A stretch of DNA of 64,000 bases from Burkholderiales bacterium (GCA_025927765.1 JAICKU010000008.1:1-64000); one strand, 5' to 3'; counted from the first letter of the stretch, positions 28,528-39,739 are shown. Numbers and translations are program-made. Notes: generated from the letters alone by a model not told the origin.

Positions 28528-29917
28528 CGGGGGAGACCGCTGCGCCGTCCGCGCCGCCGTCGCCACCGCGCTCCGCCACGCATCGCCGCCCGGCGCCCAC
28601 CTGGCCGTCGCGCTCTCCGGCGGTCGCGATTCGATCGCGCTGCTCGATGCCGCCGCGAACGTTGCGGCGACAAGTGGCGACACGCTCGTCGCCTTTCACG
28701 TTCATCACGGCCTGTCGTCCGCGGCCGATGCGTGGATGGCGTTCTGCGCGGATGCATGCGCGCGCCGCGACATCGCGTTCGCAGCCCGCAACGTGGAAGT
28801 GCGCAACGCCGGCGACGGCGTCGAAGCGACCGCGCGCGAGCGCCGCTACGAGGCGCTCGCCGCCATGGCTCGCGAGCACCGCGTCGACGCGATCCTGCTC
28901 GCCCATCACGCCGACGATCAGGCGGAAACGCTGCTGCTGCAACTGCTTCGCGGCGCCGGCCCGCGCGGGCTCGCGGCGATGCCGGTCGTCGCCCGCGCTC
29001 GCGGCACGCGCTTCGTGCGGCCGTTCCTGTCGCTGCCGCGCGCGGCGATCGACGCCTACGTCACGTCGCACGCGCTCGCCTACGTCGACGACGACAGCAA
29101 CGCGCACACGTCGCTCCGGCGCAACGCGCTCCGCGCCCGCGTGATCCCGGCGCTGCGCACGATTGCCCCCGGCTATCCCGCAACGCTCGTGCGCGCCGCG
29201 CGTCACCAGTCCGACGCCATCGAACTGCTCGACGACCTCGCGCGGCTCGACGCGCACGGCGCCGGCCACGATTCGCTCGACCTCGCCGCGCTTCGGGCAC
29301 TGGCAGCGCCGCGTGCGCGCAACCTGCTGCGCTGGTTCCTGCGCGAGCGCGGCCTGCGCGCACCGTCCGCGGCACGCCTCGACGCGATGCTGCAGCAACT
29401 GCTCGGCGCGCCGCCGGACGCGCGCGTCGCCGTGGAGCACGACGGTGCGGTGATCGGCATCCATCGCGCACGAGTGGTCGTTCACACGCCGGCCGTCACG
29501 TTCGACGCGCGCCCCTGGCGCGGCGAGCCCGAGATCACGCTGCCCCACGGCGTGCTCGCACTCCTGCCTGCGGAAGGCGAAGGCGTGGCGCGGCAGTACC
29601 TGCACGGCCGGCCGGTGACGATTCGCATGGGCGGCACCGGCGAACGCCTGCGCCTTGCGGTGCGCGGCGGTCGCCGCAACGTTATGGATCTGCTGCGCGA
29701 GGCCGGCGTGCCGCCGTGGCAACGCCTTGCCATGCCGCGCCTCTATTGCGGCGACACGCTCGCCGCCGTCGCGGGTGCCGGCATCGACGCATCGTTCGCC
29801 GCCGGCGATGGCGAGGCCGGCCTGCGACTCGAGTGGCGCGCATGCGCAGGGACACATGAACCAGCCCCCGGCCAACCCGCCAAAAAGCAGGGATGCGGCT
29901 CCGACGAACGGTCATGA
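28496..29917 (+). CDS. tilS: tRNA(Ile)-lysidine synthetase
   Basis: 473 residues. TilS puts lysine on C34 of tRNA-Ile(CAU) using ATP, changing both codon and amino-acid identity, and is essential. The PP-loop [12 protein letters not shown] is at residues 39-50 and [17 protein letters not shown] near 142; [17 protein letters not shown] is the family segment near 195. A central helical domain and the C-terminal TilS domain with [29 protein letters not shown] complete it. The ATG at 28496 lies inside accA. The last codons (AAGCAGGGATGCGGCTCCGAC) weakly resemble the edge of the GGGTCGGACTCC repeats, so the extreme C-terminus may be derived from one. Confidence 0.94.
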   Translation: MAASRRLPPADGGDRCAVRAAVATALRHASPPGAHLAVALSGGRDSIALLDAAANVAATSGDTLVAFHVHHGLSSAADAWMAFCADACARRDIAFAARNVEVRNAGDGVEATARERRYEALAAMAREHRVDAILLAHHADDQAETLLLQLLRGAGPRGLAAMPVVARARGTRFVRPFLSLPRAAIDAYVTSHALAYVDDDSNAHTSLRRNALRARVIPALRTIAPGYPATLVRAARHQSDAIELLDDLARLDAHGAGHDSLDLAALRALAAPRARNLLRWFLRERGLRAPSAARLDAMLQQLLGAPPDARVAVEHDGAVIGIHRARVVVHTPAVTFDARPWRGEPEITLPHGVLALLPAEGEGVARQYLHGRPVTIRMGGTGERLRLAVRGGRRNVMDLLREAGVPPWQRLAMPRLYCGDTLAAVAGAGIDASFAAGDGEAGLRLEWRACAGTHEPAPGQPAKKQGCGSDERS

Positions 29918-29923
29918 CGATGT

Positions 29924-29929
29924 TATAAT
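29924..29929 (+). promoter_or_regulatory. -10 element of the ndk promoter
   Basis: A perfect TATAAT in the AT-rich patch TTATAATTTTGAATTTG, seven bases after the tilS stop and 38 bases before the ndk ATG. No consensus -35 is visible. It marks a probable start point for the ndk-rlmN-pilW-rodZ-ispG-hisS run. Confidence 0.65.
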
Positions 29930-29967
29930 TTTGAATTTGCTCGCTTTTATCCTGTCGGAGCCATCAG

Positions 29968-30393
29968 ATGGCTGTTGAACGCACCCTTTCGATCATCAAG
30001 CCCGACGCGGTCGGGAAAAACGTCATCGGCGAAATCTACGCGCGCTTCGAAAAGGCGGGCCTGCGTGTCGTCGCCGCCCGCATGCAGTGGCTGTCGCGTC
30101 GCGACGCCGAAGGCTTCTACGCCGTCCACCGGGAACGTCCGTTCTTCAAGGATCTGGTCGATTTCATGACCACCGGACCCGTGATGATCCAGGTGCTGGA
30201 AGGCGAGAACGCGATCGCGAAGAACCGCGAGCTCATGGGGGCCACCGATCCGAAGAAGGCCGCGGCGGGCACCATCCGCGCCGACTTCGCGCAGTCGATC
30301 GACGCGAACGCCGTGCATGGTTCCGATGCCGCCGAGACCGCCGCGACCGAAATCGCCTACTTCTTCCCGTCGCACGCAATCTACGGCCGCTGA
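29968..30393 (+). CDS. ndk: nucleoside diphosphate kinase
   Basis: 141 residues. It transfers the gamma phosphate of ATP to nucleoside diphosphates through a phosphohistidine. The N-terminal [15 protein letters not shown], the [11 protein letters not shown] block, and the active-site NAVHGSD with H117 are all present. A ribosome site GTCGGAG precedes the ATG at 29968. It heads a same-strand run and stands ten bases before rlmN, an order seen in many Betaproteobacteria. Confidence 0.98.
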   Translation: MAVERTLSIIKPDAVGKNVIGEIYARFEKAGLRVVAARMQWLSRRDAEGFYAVHRERPFFKDLVDFMTTGPVMIQVLEGENAIAKNRELMGATDPKKAAAGTIRADFAQSIDANAVHGSDAAETAATEIAYFFPSHAIYGR

Positions 30394-30403
30394 AACGCGC
30401 CAC

Positions 30404-31510
30404 ATGCAGAACCTCCTCGACCTCGAACCCGCGGCGCTCGCGCAGTGGCTCGCCGCGCGCGGCGAGAAGCCGTTTCGCGGACGCCAGGTGACACGCTGGA
30501 TCCACCAGCGCTTCGCCGCAAGCGTCGAGGAGATGACCGATCTCGCGAAGCCGCTGCGCGCAGCACTGGCGCGGGACGCGCAGATTCGTGCGCCGCGCAT
30601 CCTGCGCGATACCACGGCCAGCGACGGCACGCGCAAGTGGCTGCTCGACGCGGGCAGCGGCAATGCGGTCGAGGCCGTGTACATCCCCGAGGACGACCGC
30701 GCAACGCTTTGCATCTCGTCGCAGGCGGGCTGCGCGCTCGACTGCGCGTTCTGCTCGACCGGCCGCCAGGGCTTCAACCGCAACCTCTCCACCGGCGAGA
30801 TCGTCGGGCAGCTGTGGCTCTCGAATCGCACGCTGCTGCAGGACGGCGTCGACGCGCCATGGGTCGAAGCGGGCCGCGCGCCGATCACCAACGTGGTGAT
30901 GATGGGCATGGGCGAGCCGCTCGCGAATTTCGACAACGTCGTGCCGGCGCTCCGCACGTTCCTCGACGACAACGCCTACGGCCTGTCGCGGCGGCGCGTC
31001 ACGCTGTCGACGTCCGGTCTCGTGCCGTGGATCGATCGCCTGCGCGACGAGTGCCCGGTGGCGCTCGCCGTATCGCTTCATGCGCCCACGAACGAGCTGC
31101 GCGACCATCTGGTGCCGATCAATCGCAGGCATCCGCTGGAAAGCCTGATGGCCGCGTGCCTGCGCTATCTCGAACGCGCGCCGCGCGATTTCATCACGTT
31201 CGAATACGTGATGCTCGACGGCGTCAACGACCAGCCCGAGCACACGCACGCGCTGATCGACCTCGTGCGCGACGTGCCGTGCAAGCTCAATCTGATCCCG
31301 TTCAATCCGTTCCCGGGCAGCGGCTTCGCCACCAGCCCGCGCGAGCGCATTCGCGGCTTCGCGCACGCGTTGCAGGATGCCGGGATCGTCGCGACAATTC
31401 GCAAGACGCGTGGCGACGACATCGACGCCGCGTGCGGCCAGCTCGCAGGTCAGGTGCAGGATCGCACCAAGCGCCGCCTCGCGAGCCGCGTCGCCCCCGC
31501 CCTGCACTAG
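30404..31510 (+). CDS. rlmN: dual-specificity 23S rRNA/tRNA adenine-C2 methyltransferase RlmN
   Basis: 368 residues. A radical SAM enzyme that methylates C2 of A2503 in 23S rRNA and A37 in several tRNAs. The cluster motif CALDCAFC places cysteines at 110, 114 and 117. [14 protein letters not shown] and [13 protein letters not shown] are family blocks, [11 protein letters not shown] follows, and the methyl-carrying cysteine is C344 in [12 protein letters not shown]. The ATG at 30404 gives [16 protein letters not shown], the usual N-terminus. Ten bases separate it from ndk and 25 from pilW. Confidence 0.97.
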   Translation: MQNLLDLEPAALAQWLAARGEKPFRGRQVTRWIHQRFAASVEEMTDLAKPLRAALARDAQIRAPRILRDTTASDGTRKWLLDAGSGNAVEAVYIPEDDRATLCISSQAGCALDCAFCSTGRQGFNRNLSTGEIVGQLWLSNRTLLQDGVDAPWVEAGRAPITNVVMMGMGEPLANFDNVVPALRTFLDDNAYGLSRRRVTLSTSGLVPWIDRLRDECPVALAVSLHAPTNELRDHLVPINRRHPLESLMAACLRYLERAPRDFITFEYVMLDGVNDQPEHTHALIDLVRDVPCKLNLIPFNPFPGSGFATSPRERIRGFAHALQDAGIVATIRKTRGDDIDAACGQLAGQVQDRTKRRLASRVAPALH

Positions 31511-31535
31511 CACGCTCGTCACCGGACTTCGTCGG

Positions 31536-32339
31536 ATGAAACGTTTCGCATCGCCCCTGCTGGTCGTGGCGGCGCTCGCGCTCGCCGCCTGCGCCTCGAA
31601 GGCGCCGGCGCCGCAACAGGCGCAGGCCGAGGCCGACTTACCGCCGCCCGTCAAGACGCAGCAGGCCACGCCGCAGCAGCGTGCGCAGATTCGCACCGAG
31701 CTCGCCGCCGGGTACTACGAGCGCGGGCAGATGGACGTGGCGCTCGAGGAGCTCGGCAACGCAAAGGCGCTCGACCCCACGTACCCGAAGCTCTACAACA
31801 TCTACGGGCTCGTCTACTCGATGCTGGGCGAGAAGGCGAAGGCCGAGGAGAGCTTCCGGCAGGCGCTGTCGCTCGCGCCGACCGATTCGGAGATCCGCGA
31901 GAACTGGGGCGCGTTCCTGTGCGGCACCGGTCGCCCGAAGGAAGCGATGCCCGAGTTCGAGCAGGTGCTGAAGGATCCGCTTTACAAGACGCCCGAGATC
32001 GCGCTGATCAACGCCGGCAAGTGCAGCGCCGCGCTCGGCGACACCAAGAGCGCAGAGGATTACCTGCGGCGCGCGCTGTCGGCGTCGCCCGGCAACCCGA
32101 CCGCCGCATACAACCTCGCGCTGCTCGCGTACCGCGAAAAGCGCAACGGCGAGGCGCGCGCGTGGATGCGGCCGGTGATGCAGCAGCAGTCGCCGTCGCC
32201 CGCGGCGCTCTACCTCGGCGCGTGCATCGAGCGGCGCCAGGGCGATCGCGAGGCCGAGCGGTCGTACGAGTCGCAGCTGAAGAACCGCTGGCCCGACTCG
32301 CCGGAAGCGAAGGCGATCGCGAGCGGAGGGTGCGAATGA
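31536..32339 (+). CDS. pilW: type IV pilus biogenesis lipoprotein PilW (PilF), TPR protein
   Basis: 267 residues. A lipoprotein signal ends in LALAAC (C19). Six or so tetratricopeptide helical pairs follow between about 45 and 250 (for example AAGYYERGQMDVALEELGNAKAL, YNIYGLVYSMLGEKAKAEES, YNLALLAYREKRNGEARAW). In Pseudomonas, PilF helps the secretin PilQ reach and oligomerise in the outer membrane. The position between rlmN and rodZ is the conserved one. The TGA stop overlaps the ATG of a 40-codon frame that in turn overlaps rodZ. Confidence 0.93.
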   Translation: MKRFASPLLVVAALALAACASKAPAPQQAQAEADLPPPVKTQQATPQQRAQIRTELAAGYYERGQMDVALEELGNAKALDPTYPKLYNIYGLVYSMLGEKAKAEESFRQALSLAPTDSEIRENWGAFLCGTGRPKEAMPEFEQVLKDPLYKTPEIALINAGKCSAALGDTKSAEDYLRRALSASPGNPTAAYNLALLAYREKRNGEARAWMRPVMQQQSPSPAALYLGACIERRQGDREAERSYESQLKNRWPDSPEAKAIASGGCE

Positions 32340-32458
32340 GCGTGGCGCGCGAGGGGCAGCCGAGCGGAGGCCCGAAGGGCCCGTCGCCGCGCGATTTCGG
32401 CGACGCCTGCACACGCACCCGCGCACCGGGACGGTGTTCCAGGGAGACCGGGGAGTGA
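32336..32458 (+). CDS. possible 40-codon bridging ORF between pilW and rodZ
   Basis: The 116 bases between pilW and rodZ hold a frame that starts with the ATG overlapping the pilW stop (ATGA) and stops in the TGA that overlaps the preferred rodZ GTG (GTGA). It would encode a polar, Gly/Pro/Arg-rich 40-mer beginning MSVAREGQPSGGPKG. The composition is not that of a folded protein. It may merely carry ribosomes from pilW to rodZ, or be fortuitous. Confidence 0.25.
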   Translation: MSVAREGQPSGGPKGPSPRDFGDACTRTRAPGRCSRETGE

Positions 32459-33420
32459 CCGAAGTTGCGACGTCCGCCGGTGGTCGCCTGCGCGCCGCGC
32501 GTGAAGCGGCCGGCCTCTCGGTCGATGCGGTCGCGCAGCAACTGAAGCTCGCACCGCGGCAGGTGACGGCGCTCGAGGAAGACGACTGGCAGGGATTGCC
32601 GGGACGCACGTTCATCCGCGGCTTCGCGCGGAACTACGCGCGCTTCGTACGCCTCGACCCGGAAGCCGTGCTTGCATTGCTTCCGGCCCCCGAAACGGCG
32701 CCGGCGCTCGAGCGTCCTGCGCTGCGTACGTCGACGCGGCCCATGGGCGAGATCCCCGCCGAACGCGAAGCGAAGGCCTCGGCATGGCGCTGGCTCGCGC
32801 CGCTCGCGATCGTCGCCATCGTCGCCGCGGTCGCGTATTACGGACTGTCGCCGCGCGCATCGCTGCATCTGCCCGCGTCGCTGTCGCTGCCGGGCATGAC
32901 GACGTCGACCGACACGAAGCCCACGGCCAGGCCGGCGGCCGACACGCCTCCGCCCGCCACACCTGCACCGGCGAACGCGTCTCCATCGTCGACGTCCACG
33001 CTTGCGCTGACGCCGAAGGTCGTCGACGGCACGCCGGCGGCGCCGCCCGCCGGCAGCGACGCGCAAGGCGCGAACGCGCCGGCGCCGGTCACGCCCGAAG
33101 CACCGGGCACGTCGTCGGCAACGACGTCAGGTGCAGCGCCCTCTGTCACCGCGACGACGCCGTCATCCGCGTCCGCCGCCGCTGAAGCACCGCTCGTGCT
33201 CACGTTCCGCGGCACGTCGTGGGCCGAAGTGAAGGACGCGAACGGCCACGTCGTACTGCAGATGACCGGCGGCGCAGGCATGACGCAAACGGTCAACGCG
33301 ACGCCGCCGCTCGAGCTGGCGTTGGGCAACGCGCCCGCGGTCGGCGTCACGTTCCGCGGCCAGCCGCTCGATCTGTCCGCGTACACGCGCGGCAGCGTCG
33401 CGCGCGTCGGGTTGAAGTAA
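32455..33420 (+). CDS. rodZ: RodZ-like cytoskeletal membrane protein (HTH plus DUF4115)
   Basis: 321 residues from GTG 32455, which is preceded by AGGGAG; a GTG at 32434 would add seven residues. An Xre-type helix-turn-helix domain (about 9-75, [22 protein letters not shown]) contains [15 protein letters not shown], typical of RodZ. One membrane helix at 111-131 is followed by a long Pro/Ala/Thr/Ser linker (about 145-235) and a C-terminal DUF4115 beta domain (about 240-315, [18 protein letters not shown]). RodZ links MreB to the wall-elongation machinery and sets rod shape. Its place between pilW and ispG is conserved. Confidence 0.92.
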   Translation: MTEVATSAGGRLRAAREAAGLSVDAVAQQLKLAPRQVTALEEDDWQGLPGRTFIRGFARNYARFVRLDPEAVLALLPAPETAPALERPALRTSTRPMGEIPAEREAKASAWRWLAPLAIVAIVAAVAYYGLSPRASLHLPASLSLPGMTTSTDTKPTARPAADTPPPATPAPANASPSSTSTLALTPKVVDGTPAAPPAGSDAQGANAPAPVTPEAPGTSSATTSGAAPSVTATTPSSASAAAEAPLVLTFRGTSWAEVKDANGHVVLQMTGGAGMTQTVNATPPLELALGNAPAVGVTFRGQPLDLSAYTRGSVARVGLK

Positions 33421-33427
33421 CGCCACC

Positions 33428-34741
33428 ATGACATCACTCGTGCGCCCCGTCATCCAGCGCCGCGCCAGCCGCCGCGTCACGATCGGCAACATCGCGGTCG
33501 GGGGCGGCGCACCGATCGTCGTGCAGTCGATGACGAACACCGACACCGCCGACGTCGCGGCGACCGTCGCGCAGGTACGCGCGCTCGCCATCGCCGGCTC
33601 CGAGCTCGTGCGCGTCACGGTCAACACGTCGGAAGCGGCAGCCGCCGTGCCCGAGATCCGGCAGCGGCTCGACGACCTCGGTTGCCACGTGCCGCTGATC
33701 GGCGACTTCCATTTCAACGGTCACAAGCTCCTGACCGAACATCCGGGTTGCGCGAAGGCGCTTGCGAAGTTCCGGATCAATCCGGGCAACGTCGGCAAGG
33801 GCAGCAAGCGCGATGCGCAGTTCGCAACGCTGATCGAGCTCGCGCTTCACTACGACAAGCCGGTGCGCATCGGCGTCAACTGGGGCAGCCTCGACCAGGC
33901 GCTGCTCGCGCAGATGATGGACGACAACGCGCGCGCCGCCGAGCCCGCCGACGCCGACGCGGTCATGCGCGAAGCGCTCGTCACGTCGGCGCTGCGCAGT
34001 GCCGAGCAGGCGGAAGCGCTGGGCCTTCCGGGGAACCGCATCATCCTGTCGTGCAAGGTCTCGAACGTCCAGGACCTGATCGCCGTGTACGGCGAGCTCG
34101 CGCGACGCTGCGACTATCCGCTGCACCTCGGCCTCACCGAAGCGGGCATGGGCAGCAAGGGCATCGTGGCCTCCAGCGCGGCGATGGGCGTGCTGCTGCA
34201 GCAGGGCATCGGCGACACGATCCGCATTTCGCTCACCCCCGAGCCCAACGGCGAGCGCACGCGCGAAGTGATCGTCGCGCAGGAACTGCTGCAGACGATG
34301 GGCCTGCGCTCGTTCACGCCGATGGTCAGCGCGTGTCCCGGGTGCGGCCGCACGACGAGCAGCTATTTCCAGGAGCTCGCGGGGCGCATCCAGTCGTTCC
34401 TGCGCGAATCGATGCCGGTGTGGCGAGCGCGTTATCCGGGTGTCGAAGCGATGCACGTCGCGGTGATGGGCTGCGTCGTCAACGGTCCCGGCGAGTCGAA
34501 GCTCGCGAACATCGGCATCTCGCTGCCGGGCACCGGCGAAACGCCGGTCGCGCCGGTGTTCGTCGACGGACAGAAGACGGTCACGCTGAAGGGCGATCGC
34601 ATCGCCGAGGAGTTCGAGCAGATCGTCGTCGACTACGTGCGCGCGACGTACGGCGGCGAGGCGAAGACTGCGGCGCTCGTCCCGCAGCACAAGACGATTC
34701 CCGTCAAGGCGACGGACACCGCCGGCGCGGCCCACCGCTGA
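33428..34741 (+). CDS. ispG: (E)-4-hydroxy-3-methylbut-2-enyl-diphosphate synthase
   Basis: 437 residues. It reduces methylerythritol cyclodiphosphate in the MEP isoprenoid pathway and carries a 4Fe-4S cluster. The N-terminal [22 protein letters not shown] is typical. The barrel is followed by a cluster domain with [10 protein letters not shown] and [11 protein letters not shown], which hold the cysteine ligands. Betaproteobacterial proteins carry an insertion relative to E. coli, as seen here in the [20 protein letters not shown] region. Seven bases separate it from rodZ; hisS follows after 26. Confidence 0.97.
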   Translation: MTSLVRPVIQRRASRRVTIGNIAVGGGAPIVVQSMTNTDTADVAATVAQVRALAIAGSELVRVTVNTSEAAAAVPEIRQRLDDLGCHVPLIGDFHFNGHKLLTEHPGCAKALAKFRINPGNVGKGSKRDAQFATLIELALHYDKPVRIGVNWGSLDQALLAQMMDDNARAAEPADADAVMREALVTSALRSAEQAEALGLPGNRIILSCKVSNVQDLIAVYGELARRCDYPLHLGLTEAGMGSKGIVASSAAMGVLLQQGIGDTIRISLTPEPNGERTREVIVAQELLQTMGLRSFTPMVSACPGCGRTTSSYFQELAGRIQSFLRESMPVWRARYPGVEAMHVAVMGCVVNGPGESKLANIGISLPGTGETPVAPVFVDGQKTVTLKGDRIAEEFEQIVVDYVRATYGGEAKTAALVPQHKTIPVKATDTAGAAHR

Positions 34742-34767
34742 CCGGCATCGACCTTCCAGGAAAGGCA

Positions 34768-36036
34768 ATGGCAACGGCATTGCAGGCCGTGCGCGGCATG
34801 AACGACGTGCTTCCCGACGAGGCGCCGCTGTGGCAGCGCTTCGAGGACACGGCGCGCCGCGTGTTCGAGCAATACGGCTACCGGAACCTGCGCGTGCCGC
34901 TCGTCGAGCCCACGCCGCTGTACGTGCGCAGCATCGGCGAGCACACCGACGTCGTCGAGAAGGAGATGTACACGTTCGCCGACCGGCTGAACGGCGACAG
35001 CCTCACGCTGCGCCCCGAAGCCACCGCGGGCATCGTGCGCGCGGCGATCGAGCACAGCTTGACCTACGAGCGCCCGCAGCGCGTGTGGACGGCGGGACCG
35101 ATGTTCCGCCACGAGCGCCCGCAGAAAGGCCGCTACCGGCAGTTTCACCAGTTCGACGTCGAGGCCCTCGGTTTTCCCGGGCCTGACGTCGACGCCGAGC
35201 AGATCGTCATGCTCGCGCGGTTGTGGCGCGCGCTCGGCCTCACCGGCATCGCGCTGTCGATCAATTCGATCGGCGATGCCGACGAACGTCGCGCGCATCG
35301 CGCCGCGCTGATCGAATACTTCGAAGCGCACAACAACGCGCTCGACGAAGACGCGAAGCGCAGGCTGCACGCGAATCCGCTGCGCATCCTCGACAGCAAG
35401 AATCCGGCGATGCAGGCGATCGTCGAAGGCGCGCCGCGCCTCGTCGACCGGCTCGGCGCCGCGTCGCGCGCGCACTTCGACGAACTGCGTGCGCTGCTCG
35501 ACGAAGCGGGCGTGCGCTACACGGTGAATCCACGCCTCGTGCGCGGGCTCGACTACTACAATCGCACCGTTTTCGAGTGGGTCACCGACGCGCTCGGCGC
35601 GCAGGGCACGGTCGCCGGCGGGGGCCGCTACGACGGCCTCTTCGCCGAGCTCGGCGGCAAGCCGACGCCCGCGTGCGGCTTTGCGATCGGCGTCGAGCGC
35701 ATGGTGCTGCTGCTCGAAGCGCAGGCGAAGCGCGACGCGAGCGCGGCCGACGCGTACGTCGTGCACGCCGGCGCCACGGCGGCGCCCACCGCACGCCGCG
35801 CGGCGGAGGCACTGCGCGACCACGGCGCGAACGTCGTCGTGCATGCAGGCGCGGGCAATTTCCGCGCGCAAATGAAAAAGGCCGATGCCAGCGGCGCGCG
35901 CTTCGCGATCATCGTCGGCGACGACGAAGCCGCCGCGGGCACCGTCGCGATCAAGCCGCTGCGCGAAGGCGGCGAGCAGGTCGCGGTGCCGGTCGCCGAC
36001 CTCGCCGCGCGCTTTGCGGCGCTTCAATCTCGATAG
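34768..36036 (+). CDS. hisS: histidyl-tRNA synthetase
   Basis: 422 residues, class II. Motif 1 lies in the N-terminal block ([33 protein letters not shown]), motif 2 in [23 protein letters not shown], the histidine A loop in [15 protein letters not shown], and motif 3 in [28 protein letters not shown]. The anticodon-binding domain is at the C-terminus. The ATG at 34768 has AGGAAAGG upstream. Conserved neighbour of ispG and yfgM. Confidence 0.98.
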   Translation: MATALQAVRGMNDVLPDEAPLWQRFEDTARRVFEQYGYRNLRVPLVEPTPLYVRSIGEHTDVVEKEMYTFADRLNGDSLTLRPEATAGIVRAAIEHSLTYERPQRVWTAGPMFRHERPQKGRYRQFHQFDVEALGFPGPDVDAEQIVMLARLWRALGLTGIALSINSIGDADERRAHRAALIEYFEAHNNALDEDAKRRLHANPLRILDSKNPAMQAIVEGAPRLVDRLGAASRAHFDELRALLDEAGVRYTVNPRLVRGLDYYNRTVFEWVTDALGAQGTVAGGGRYDGLFAELGGKPTPACGFAIGVERMVLLLEAQAKRDASAADAYVVHAGATAAPTARRAAEALRDHGANVVVHAGAGNFRAQMKKADASGARFAIIVGDDEAAAGTVAIKPLREGGEQVAVPVADLAARFAALQSR

Positions 36037-36046
36037 GACGAAGGAC

Positions 36047-36727
36047 ATGGCTGTCTACGACTTGGAAGAGCAGGACCAGATCGACGAACTGAAGGCCTGG
36101 TGGACGCGTTACGGCAGTGCCGTGACCGTCGCGCTCGTGCTCGGATGCCTGCTCATTGCCGGCGTGCAGGGCTGGCGCTACTACGCCGGCAAGCGCGCGG
36201 AGAGCGCGTCGGTGCTCTACAGCGCGGTCAGCGAGGCCGTGCGCACGAAGGATGCCGCGAAGGCGAAGGATGCGATCGCGGAATTGACGCAGAGCTACGC
36301 GAGCACCGGATACGCGCCGCGCGGCGAATTGCTCTACGCGAAGATGCTCTACGACAACGGCGACAAGAAAGGCGCGGCGGCGCAACTGCAATGGGTCGTC
36401 GAGCACGCGTCCGAGCCCGAGCTGCAGGCGATCGGCCGCTACCGGCTCGCACAGGTGCAGATCGACGACAAGCAGTACGACGCGGCGCTCGCGACGCTCG
36501 AGGCGAAGCATCCGCCGTCGTTCGATGCGATGTATGCCGATTTGCGCGGCGACGCGCTCGCCGCGGCGGGACGCGTCGCCGATGCGCGCGCGGCCTACGA
36601 AACCGCGCTCGCGAAGCTCGATCCGAAATCGACGTATCGCAACTACGTGCAGGCGAAGCAGGACGCGATCGCGCCGGCGCCGACCGTCGCGCAGGCGACG
36701 CCTGCCGCCGCCGGCCCCGCCAAATGA
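36047..36727 (+). CDS. yfgM: YfgM-like membrane-anchored TPR protein
   Basis: 226 residues. The short cytoplasmic N-terminus (YDLEEQDQIDELKAWW) is followed by one membrane helix at about 23-42 (VTVALVLGCLLIAGVQGWR) and a periplasmic helical-repeat domain. The YfgM/DUF2133 family in E. coli associates with the SecYEG-PpiD complex and is a periplasmic chaperone component. AAGGA stands just before the ATG at 36047. The TGA overlaps the bamB ATG (ATGA), as in many relatives. Confidence 0.93.
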   Translation: MAVYDLEEQDQIDELKAWWTRYGSAVTVALVLGCLLIAGVQGWRYYAGKRAESASVLYSAVSEAVRTKDAAKAKDAIAELTQSYASTGYAPRGELLYAKMLYDNGDKKGAAAQLQWVVEHASEPELQAIGRYRLAQVQIDDKQYDAALATLEAKHPPSFDAMYADLRGDALAAAGRVADARAAYETALAKLDPKSTYRNYVQAKQDAIAPAPTVAQATPAAAGPAK

Positions 36728-37917
36728 CGCGGCCGTTGCGTAGCGCAGCGTCGATCGTCGCGGCCGTCGTGCTTTGCGCCGGCTGCGCGTCGCTGTCCGA
36801 ATCGCCGCTCACGTCGTGGATGACGTCGTTCAAGCCGCCGTCGTTCGCGTGGCTGACCGGCGGCGACAAGAAGCCGGGACCGCTGCCCACGCTCGAGGCG
36901 AAGGTCACCCCGCGCATCGACTGGCAACAGAACATCGGCGATGCCGGACCGGGCGTCGCACCCGCGATCACGGCGTCGGCCATCTACGCGGCCGCGGGCG
37001 ACGGCACGATCGCGCGCCTCGACCCTGCCACCGGGCGCGTCGACTGGAAGATGAATGCCGACCATCCGCTATCCGCGGGCCCGGGCGCCGGCGACACCCT
37101 CGTCGTCGTCGGCACGAGCAAGGGCGAGGTGCTCGCGTTCGGCAGCGACGGCAAGCCGCGCTGGAACGTGCGCGTGTCGAGCGAGCTGATCGCGCCACCG
37201 CGCGTCACCGACAGCAACGTCGTCGTGTTCTCCGGTGACGGCCGCATCTACGGCTTGGCCCCCGCCGATGGGAAAACGGTGTGGGTCGATCCGCGCACGA
37301 ATCCGCCGCTCACCGTGCGCAACTCCGCCGGCGGCGTGTACGTGCGCGGCGGACTGTTCGTGGGGACCGCAGGCGGCCACCTGCTGGCGATCGATCCGCG
37401 CACCGGCCAACTCGGCTGGGACGGCACGGTGGCGACGCCGAAGGGCGCGACCGAGCTCGAGCGCATCGCCGACGTCACGAGCCTGCCCTACGTCGACGAC
37501 AAGGAAGCGTGCGCGGTCGCCTACCAGGGCCGCGTTGCATGCTTCGACCTCGTGCGCGGCACGCTCATCTGGACGCGCGACGTGTCGAGTCTCGCGGGCC
37601 TCACCGGCGACGACAGCCGCATCTACGTGGTCGACGACAAGGGTTCCGTGCAGGCATTCGATCGCAGCAACGGCGCCACGATCTGGAAGCAGGACGTGCT
37701 CGCGAAGCGGCGCATCGGCGGTCCGCAACTGATCGGCGACGAGCTCGGCGTGGTCGACGTCGAAGGTTACCTGCATCTGCTGTCACGCACCGACGGTGCC
37801 TATGTCGGGCGCATCGCCACCGACGGCAGCGCGCCCACGGCGCAGCCGTCGCGCCTCGGCGGCGGCATGGTGTGGCAGTCGCAGAAGGGGACGGTGTTCG
37901 CGGTGAACGCGAAGTGA
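36724..37917 (+). CDS. bamB: outer membrane assembly lipoprotein BamB
   Basis: 397 residues. The lipoprotein signal ends LCAGC with C21. The mature part forms an eight-bladed beta-propeller with repeated PQQ-like units ([65 protein letters not shown]). BamB is a component of the BAM machine that inserts outer membrane beta-barrels. It overlaps yfgM upstream by four bases and stands one base before der, so the block hisS-yfgM-bamB-der is likely one operon. Confidence 0.95.
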   Translation: MTRPLRSAASIVAAVVLCAGCASLSESPLTSWMTSFKPPSFAWLTGGDKKPGPLPTLEAKVTPRIDWQQNIGDAGPGVAPAITASAIYAAAGDGTIARLDPATGRVDWKMNADHPLSAGPGAGDTLVVVGTSKGEVLAFGSDGKPRWNVRVSSELIAPPRVTDSNVVVFSGDGRIYGLAPADGKTVWVDPRTNPPLTVRNSAGGVYVRGGLFVGTAGGHLLAIDPRTGQLGWDGTVATPKGATELERIADVTSLPYVDDKEACAVAYQGRVACFDLVRGTLIWTRDVSSLAGLTGDDSRIYVVDDKGSVQAFDRSNGATIWKQDVLAKRRIGGPQLIGDELGVVDVEGYLHLLSRTDGAYVGRIATDGSAPTAQPSRLGGGMVWQSQKGTVFAVNAK

Positions 37918-37918
37918 G

Positions 37919-39277
37919 ATGCTCCCCACCCTCGCCCTAGTCGGCCGTCCCAACGTCGGCAAGTCGACGCTCTTCAACCGGCTGACGAAGTCGCGCAACG
38001 CGCTCGTCCACGACTTCCCCGGGCTCACGCGCGACCGGCATTACGGGCGTGGTCGCGCCGGTGAGCGCGAATTCCTCGTCGTCGACACCGGCGGCTTCGA
38101 GCCCGTCGCCGCGTCGGGCATCATGGCCGAAATGGCGAAGCAGGCGAAGGCGGCGATCGCCGAATCCGACGTCGTGATCTTCATCGTCGACGCGCGTGAG
38201 GGCGTCACGCCGCAGGATCACGCGATCGCGACGCTGCTGCGCCGATCCGGTCGCCCGGTGCTCGTCGCGGTGAACAAGGCCGAAGGCATGCCGGCCGCGC
38301 AGACGGTGGCCGAATTCCACGAGCTCGGCGTCGGCGAACCGTTGCCGATCTCGGCTGCGCACGGCGAGAACGTGCGCGATCTCGTCGACATCGCGCTCGA
38401 CGAAGTCCCGGCGCGGAACACGGTGGAGGAAGCGCCGGCCGACGAAGCGAACGCCGGCGAGCGACGCGTCAGGGTGGCCGTCGTCGGACGACCGAACGTC
38501 GGCAAGTCGACGCTCGTCAACACGCTGCTCGGCGAAGAGCGCGTGATCGCGTTCGACGAGCCCGGCACGACCCGCGACGCGATCCGTCTCGACTTCGAGC
38601 GCGGCGATCGTCGCTACACGCTGATCGACACGGCGGGCGTCCGCCGGCGCGGCAAGGTGAGCGAGACGGTCGAGAAGTTTTCCGTCATCAAGACGCTGCA
38701 GGCGATCGAGGATGCGAACGTCGTGATCCTGCTGCTCGACGCGGTCGACGGCATCACCGAGCAGGACGCGCATCTCGCGGGTCATATCGTCGAAGCGGGC
38801 CGCGCGCTCACCGTCGGCATCAACAAATGGGATGCCGCAGACGCCGATCAGCGCGCGCTCGCGAAGCGCGAACTCACGCGCAAGCTCGGCTTCCTCGACT
38901 TCGCCGAACAGCACACGATCTCGGCGCGCGAAGGCCGCGGCGTCGATGCGCTGCTCGCATCGGTCGATCGGGCGTATGCGGCCGCGATGTCGCGGCTGCC
39001 GACGCCGAAGCTCACGCGTACGCTACAGCTCGCAGTCGAGCGCCAGCAGCCGCCGCGCGCCGGTGTCGTGCGCCCGAAAATGCGCTACGCGCACCAAGGC
39101 GGCGTCAACCCGCCGATCGTCGTCGTGCACGGCTCGGCGCTCGTCCACGTGCCCGACGCCTACCGGCGCTATCTGGAACATTTTTTCCGGGACACGTTCC
39201 AACTGCGGGGCACGCCCCTTAGGATACAATTCAAGACGGGCGCCAATCCCTACGCGGACTCCACCGCACGCCGCTAG
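37919..39277 (+). CDS. der: ribosome-assembly GTPase Der (EngA)
   Basis: 452 residues with two tandem GTPase domains. First P-loop GRPNVGKST at 9-17 with DTGGFEP and NKAE; second GRPNVGKST around 190 with [11 protein letters not shown] and NKWD. A KH-like C-terminal domain (about 360-440) carries [30 protein letters not shown]. Der acts in maturation of the large ribosomal subunit. The ATG at 37919 follows the bamB TGA by one base. A gap of 99 bases separates it from hfq. Confidence 0.97.
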   Translation: MLPTLALVGRPNVGKSTLFNRLTKSRNALVHDFPGLTRDRHYGRGRAGEREFLVVDTGGFEPVAASGIMAEMAKQAKAAIAESDVVIFIVDAREGVTPQDHAIATLLRRSGRPVLVAVNKAEGMPAAQTVAEFHELGVGEPLPISAAHGENVRDLVDIALDEVPARNTVEEAPADEANAGERRVRVAVVGRPNVGKSTLVNTLLGEERVIAFDEPGTTRDAIRLDFERGDRRYTLIDTAGVRRRGKVSETVEKFSVIKTLQAIEDANVVILLLDAVDGITEQDAHLAGHIVEAGRALTVGINKWDAADADQRALAKRELTRKLGFLDFAEQHTISAREGRGVDALLASVDRAYAAAMSRLPTPKLTRTLQLAVERQQPPRAGVVRPKMRYAHQGGVNPPIVVVHGSALVHVPDAYRRYLEHFFRDTFQLRGTPLRIQFKTGANPYADSTARR

Positions 39278-39376
39278 CGAGGCGGCACTCCCGGCCTTGC
39301 ACCACGATCCGCCCGTCGGCAGAAGGCGGCGGGCCGGACGACAAGATGCGGAAATAACAAGCGCGGAGCTCAATCG

Positions 39377-39622
39377 ATGAGCAATAAAGGGCAAATGCTA
39401 CAAGACCCGTTTCTCAACACCCTGCGCAAGGAGCACGTGCAGGTTTCGATCTATCTCGTGAACGGCATCAAACTCCAGGGCCAGATCGAATCGTTCGATC
39501 AGTACGTCGTGCTCCTCAAGAACACCGTCACCCAGATGGTCTACAAGCACGCGATCTCGACGGTCGTGCCGTCGCGCCCGGTCGCGATGCCGCACCAGAA
39601 TCATCACGAAAGCGAAAGCTGA
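39377..39622 (+). CDS. hfq: RNA chaperone Hfq
   Basis: 81 residues. This Sm-like hexamer pairs small RNAs with mRNA targets. The Sm1 motif ([21 protein letters not shown]) and Sm2 motif ([11 protein letters not shown]) are complete, as is the conserved [11 protein letters not shown]. The C-terminal tail is short and histidine-rich ([10 protein letters not shown]). GGAG lies 12 bases before the ATG. Next to hflX as in most Proteobacteria. Confidence 0.98.
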   Translation: MSNKGQMLQDPFLNTLRKEHVQVSIYLVNGIKLQGQIESFDQYVVLLKNTVTQMVYKHAISTVVPSRPVAMPHQNHHESES

Positions 39623-39659
39623 CGTTCGCGCGTTCGGCGCCTCCATTGACCGGTTGCTC

Positions 39660-39679
39660 GCGGCGGCACGCGCCGCCGC
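39660..39679 (+). terminator. strong GC hairpin between hfq and hflX
   Basis: GCGGCGGC, loop ACGC, GCCGCCGC form an uninterrupted eight-pair stem 38 bases after the hfq stop. No T-run follows, so it is not a classical intrinsic terminator. It could protect the hfq 3' end, partly uncouple hflX, or be a chance product of GC-rich sequence. Confidence 0.4.
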
Positions 39680-39739
39680 GGTGAACGCACGCGCGGTTGC
39701 CGTACGGCGTTCGGCCGTGCACGCAACCGGTACCGCCGC

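Noticed and set aside
33050-33190. Low-complexity Ala/Pro/Thr/Ser stretch in rodZ as a repeat or frameshift
   Set aside because: It is the normal flexible periplasmic linker of RodZ-type proteins, and the frame stays intact on both sides.
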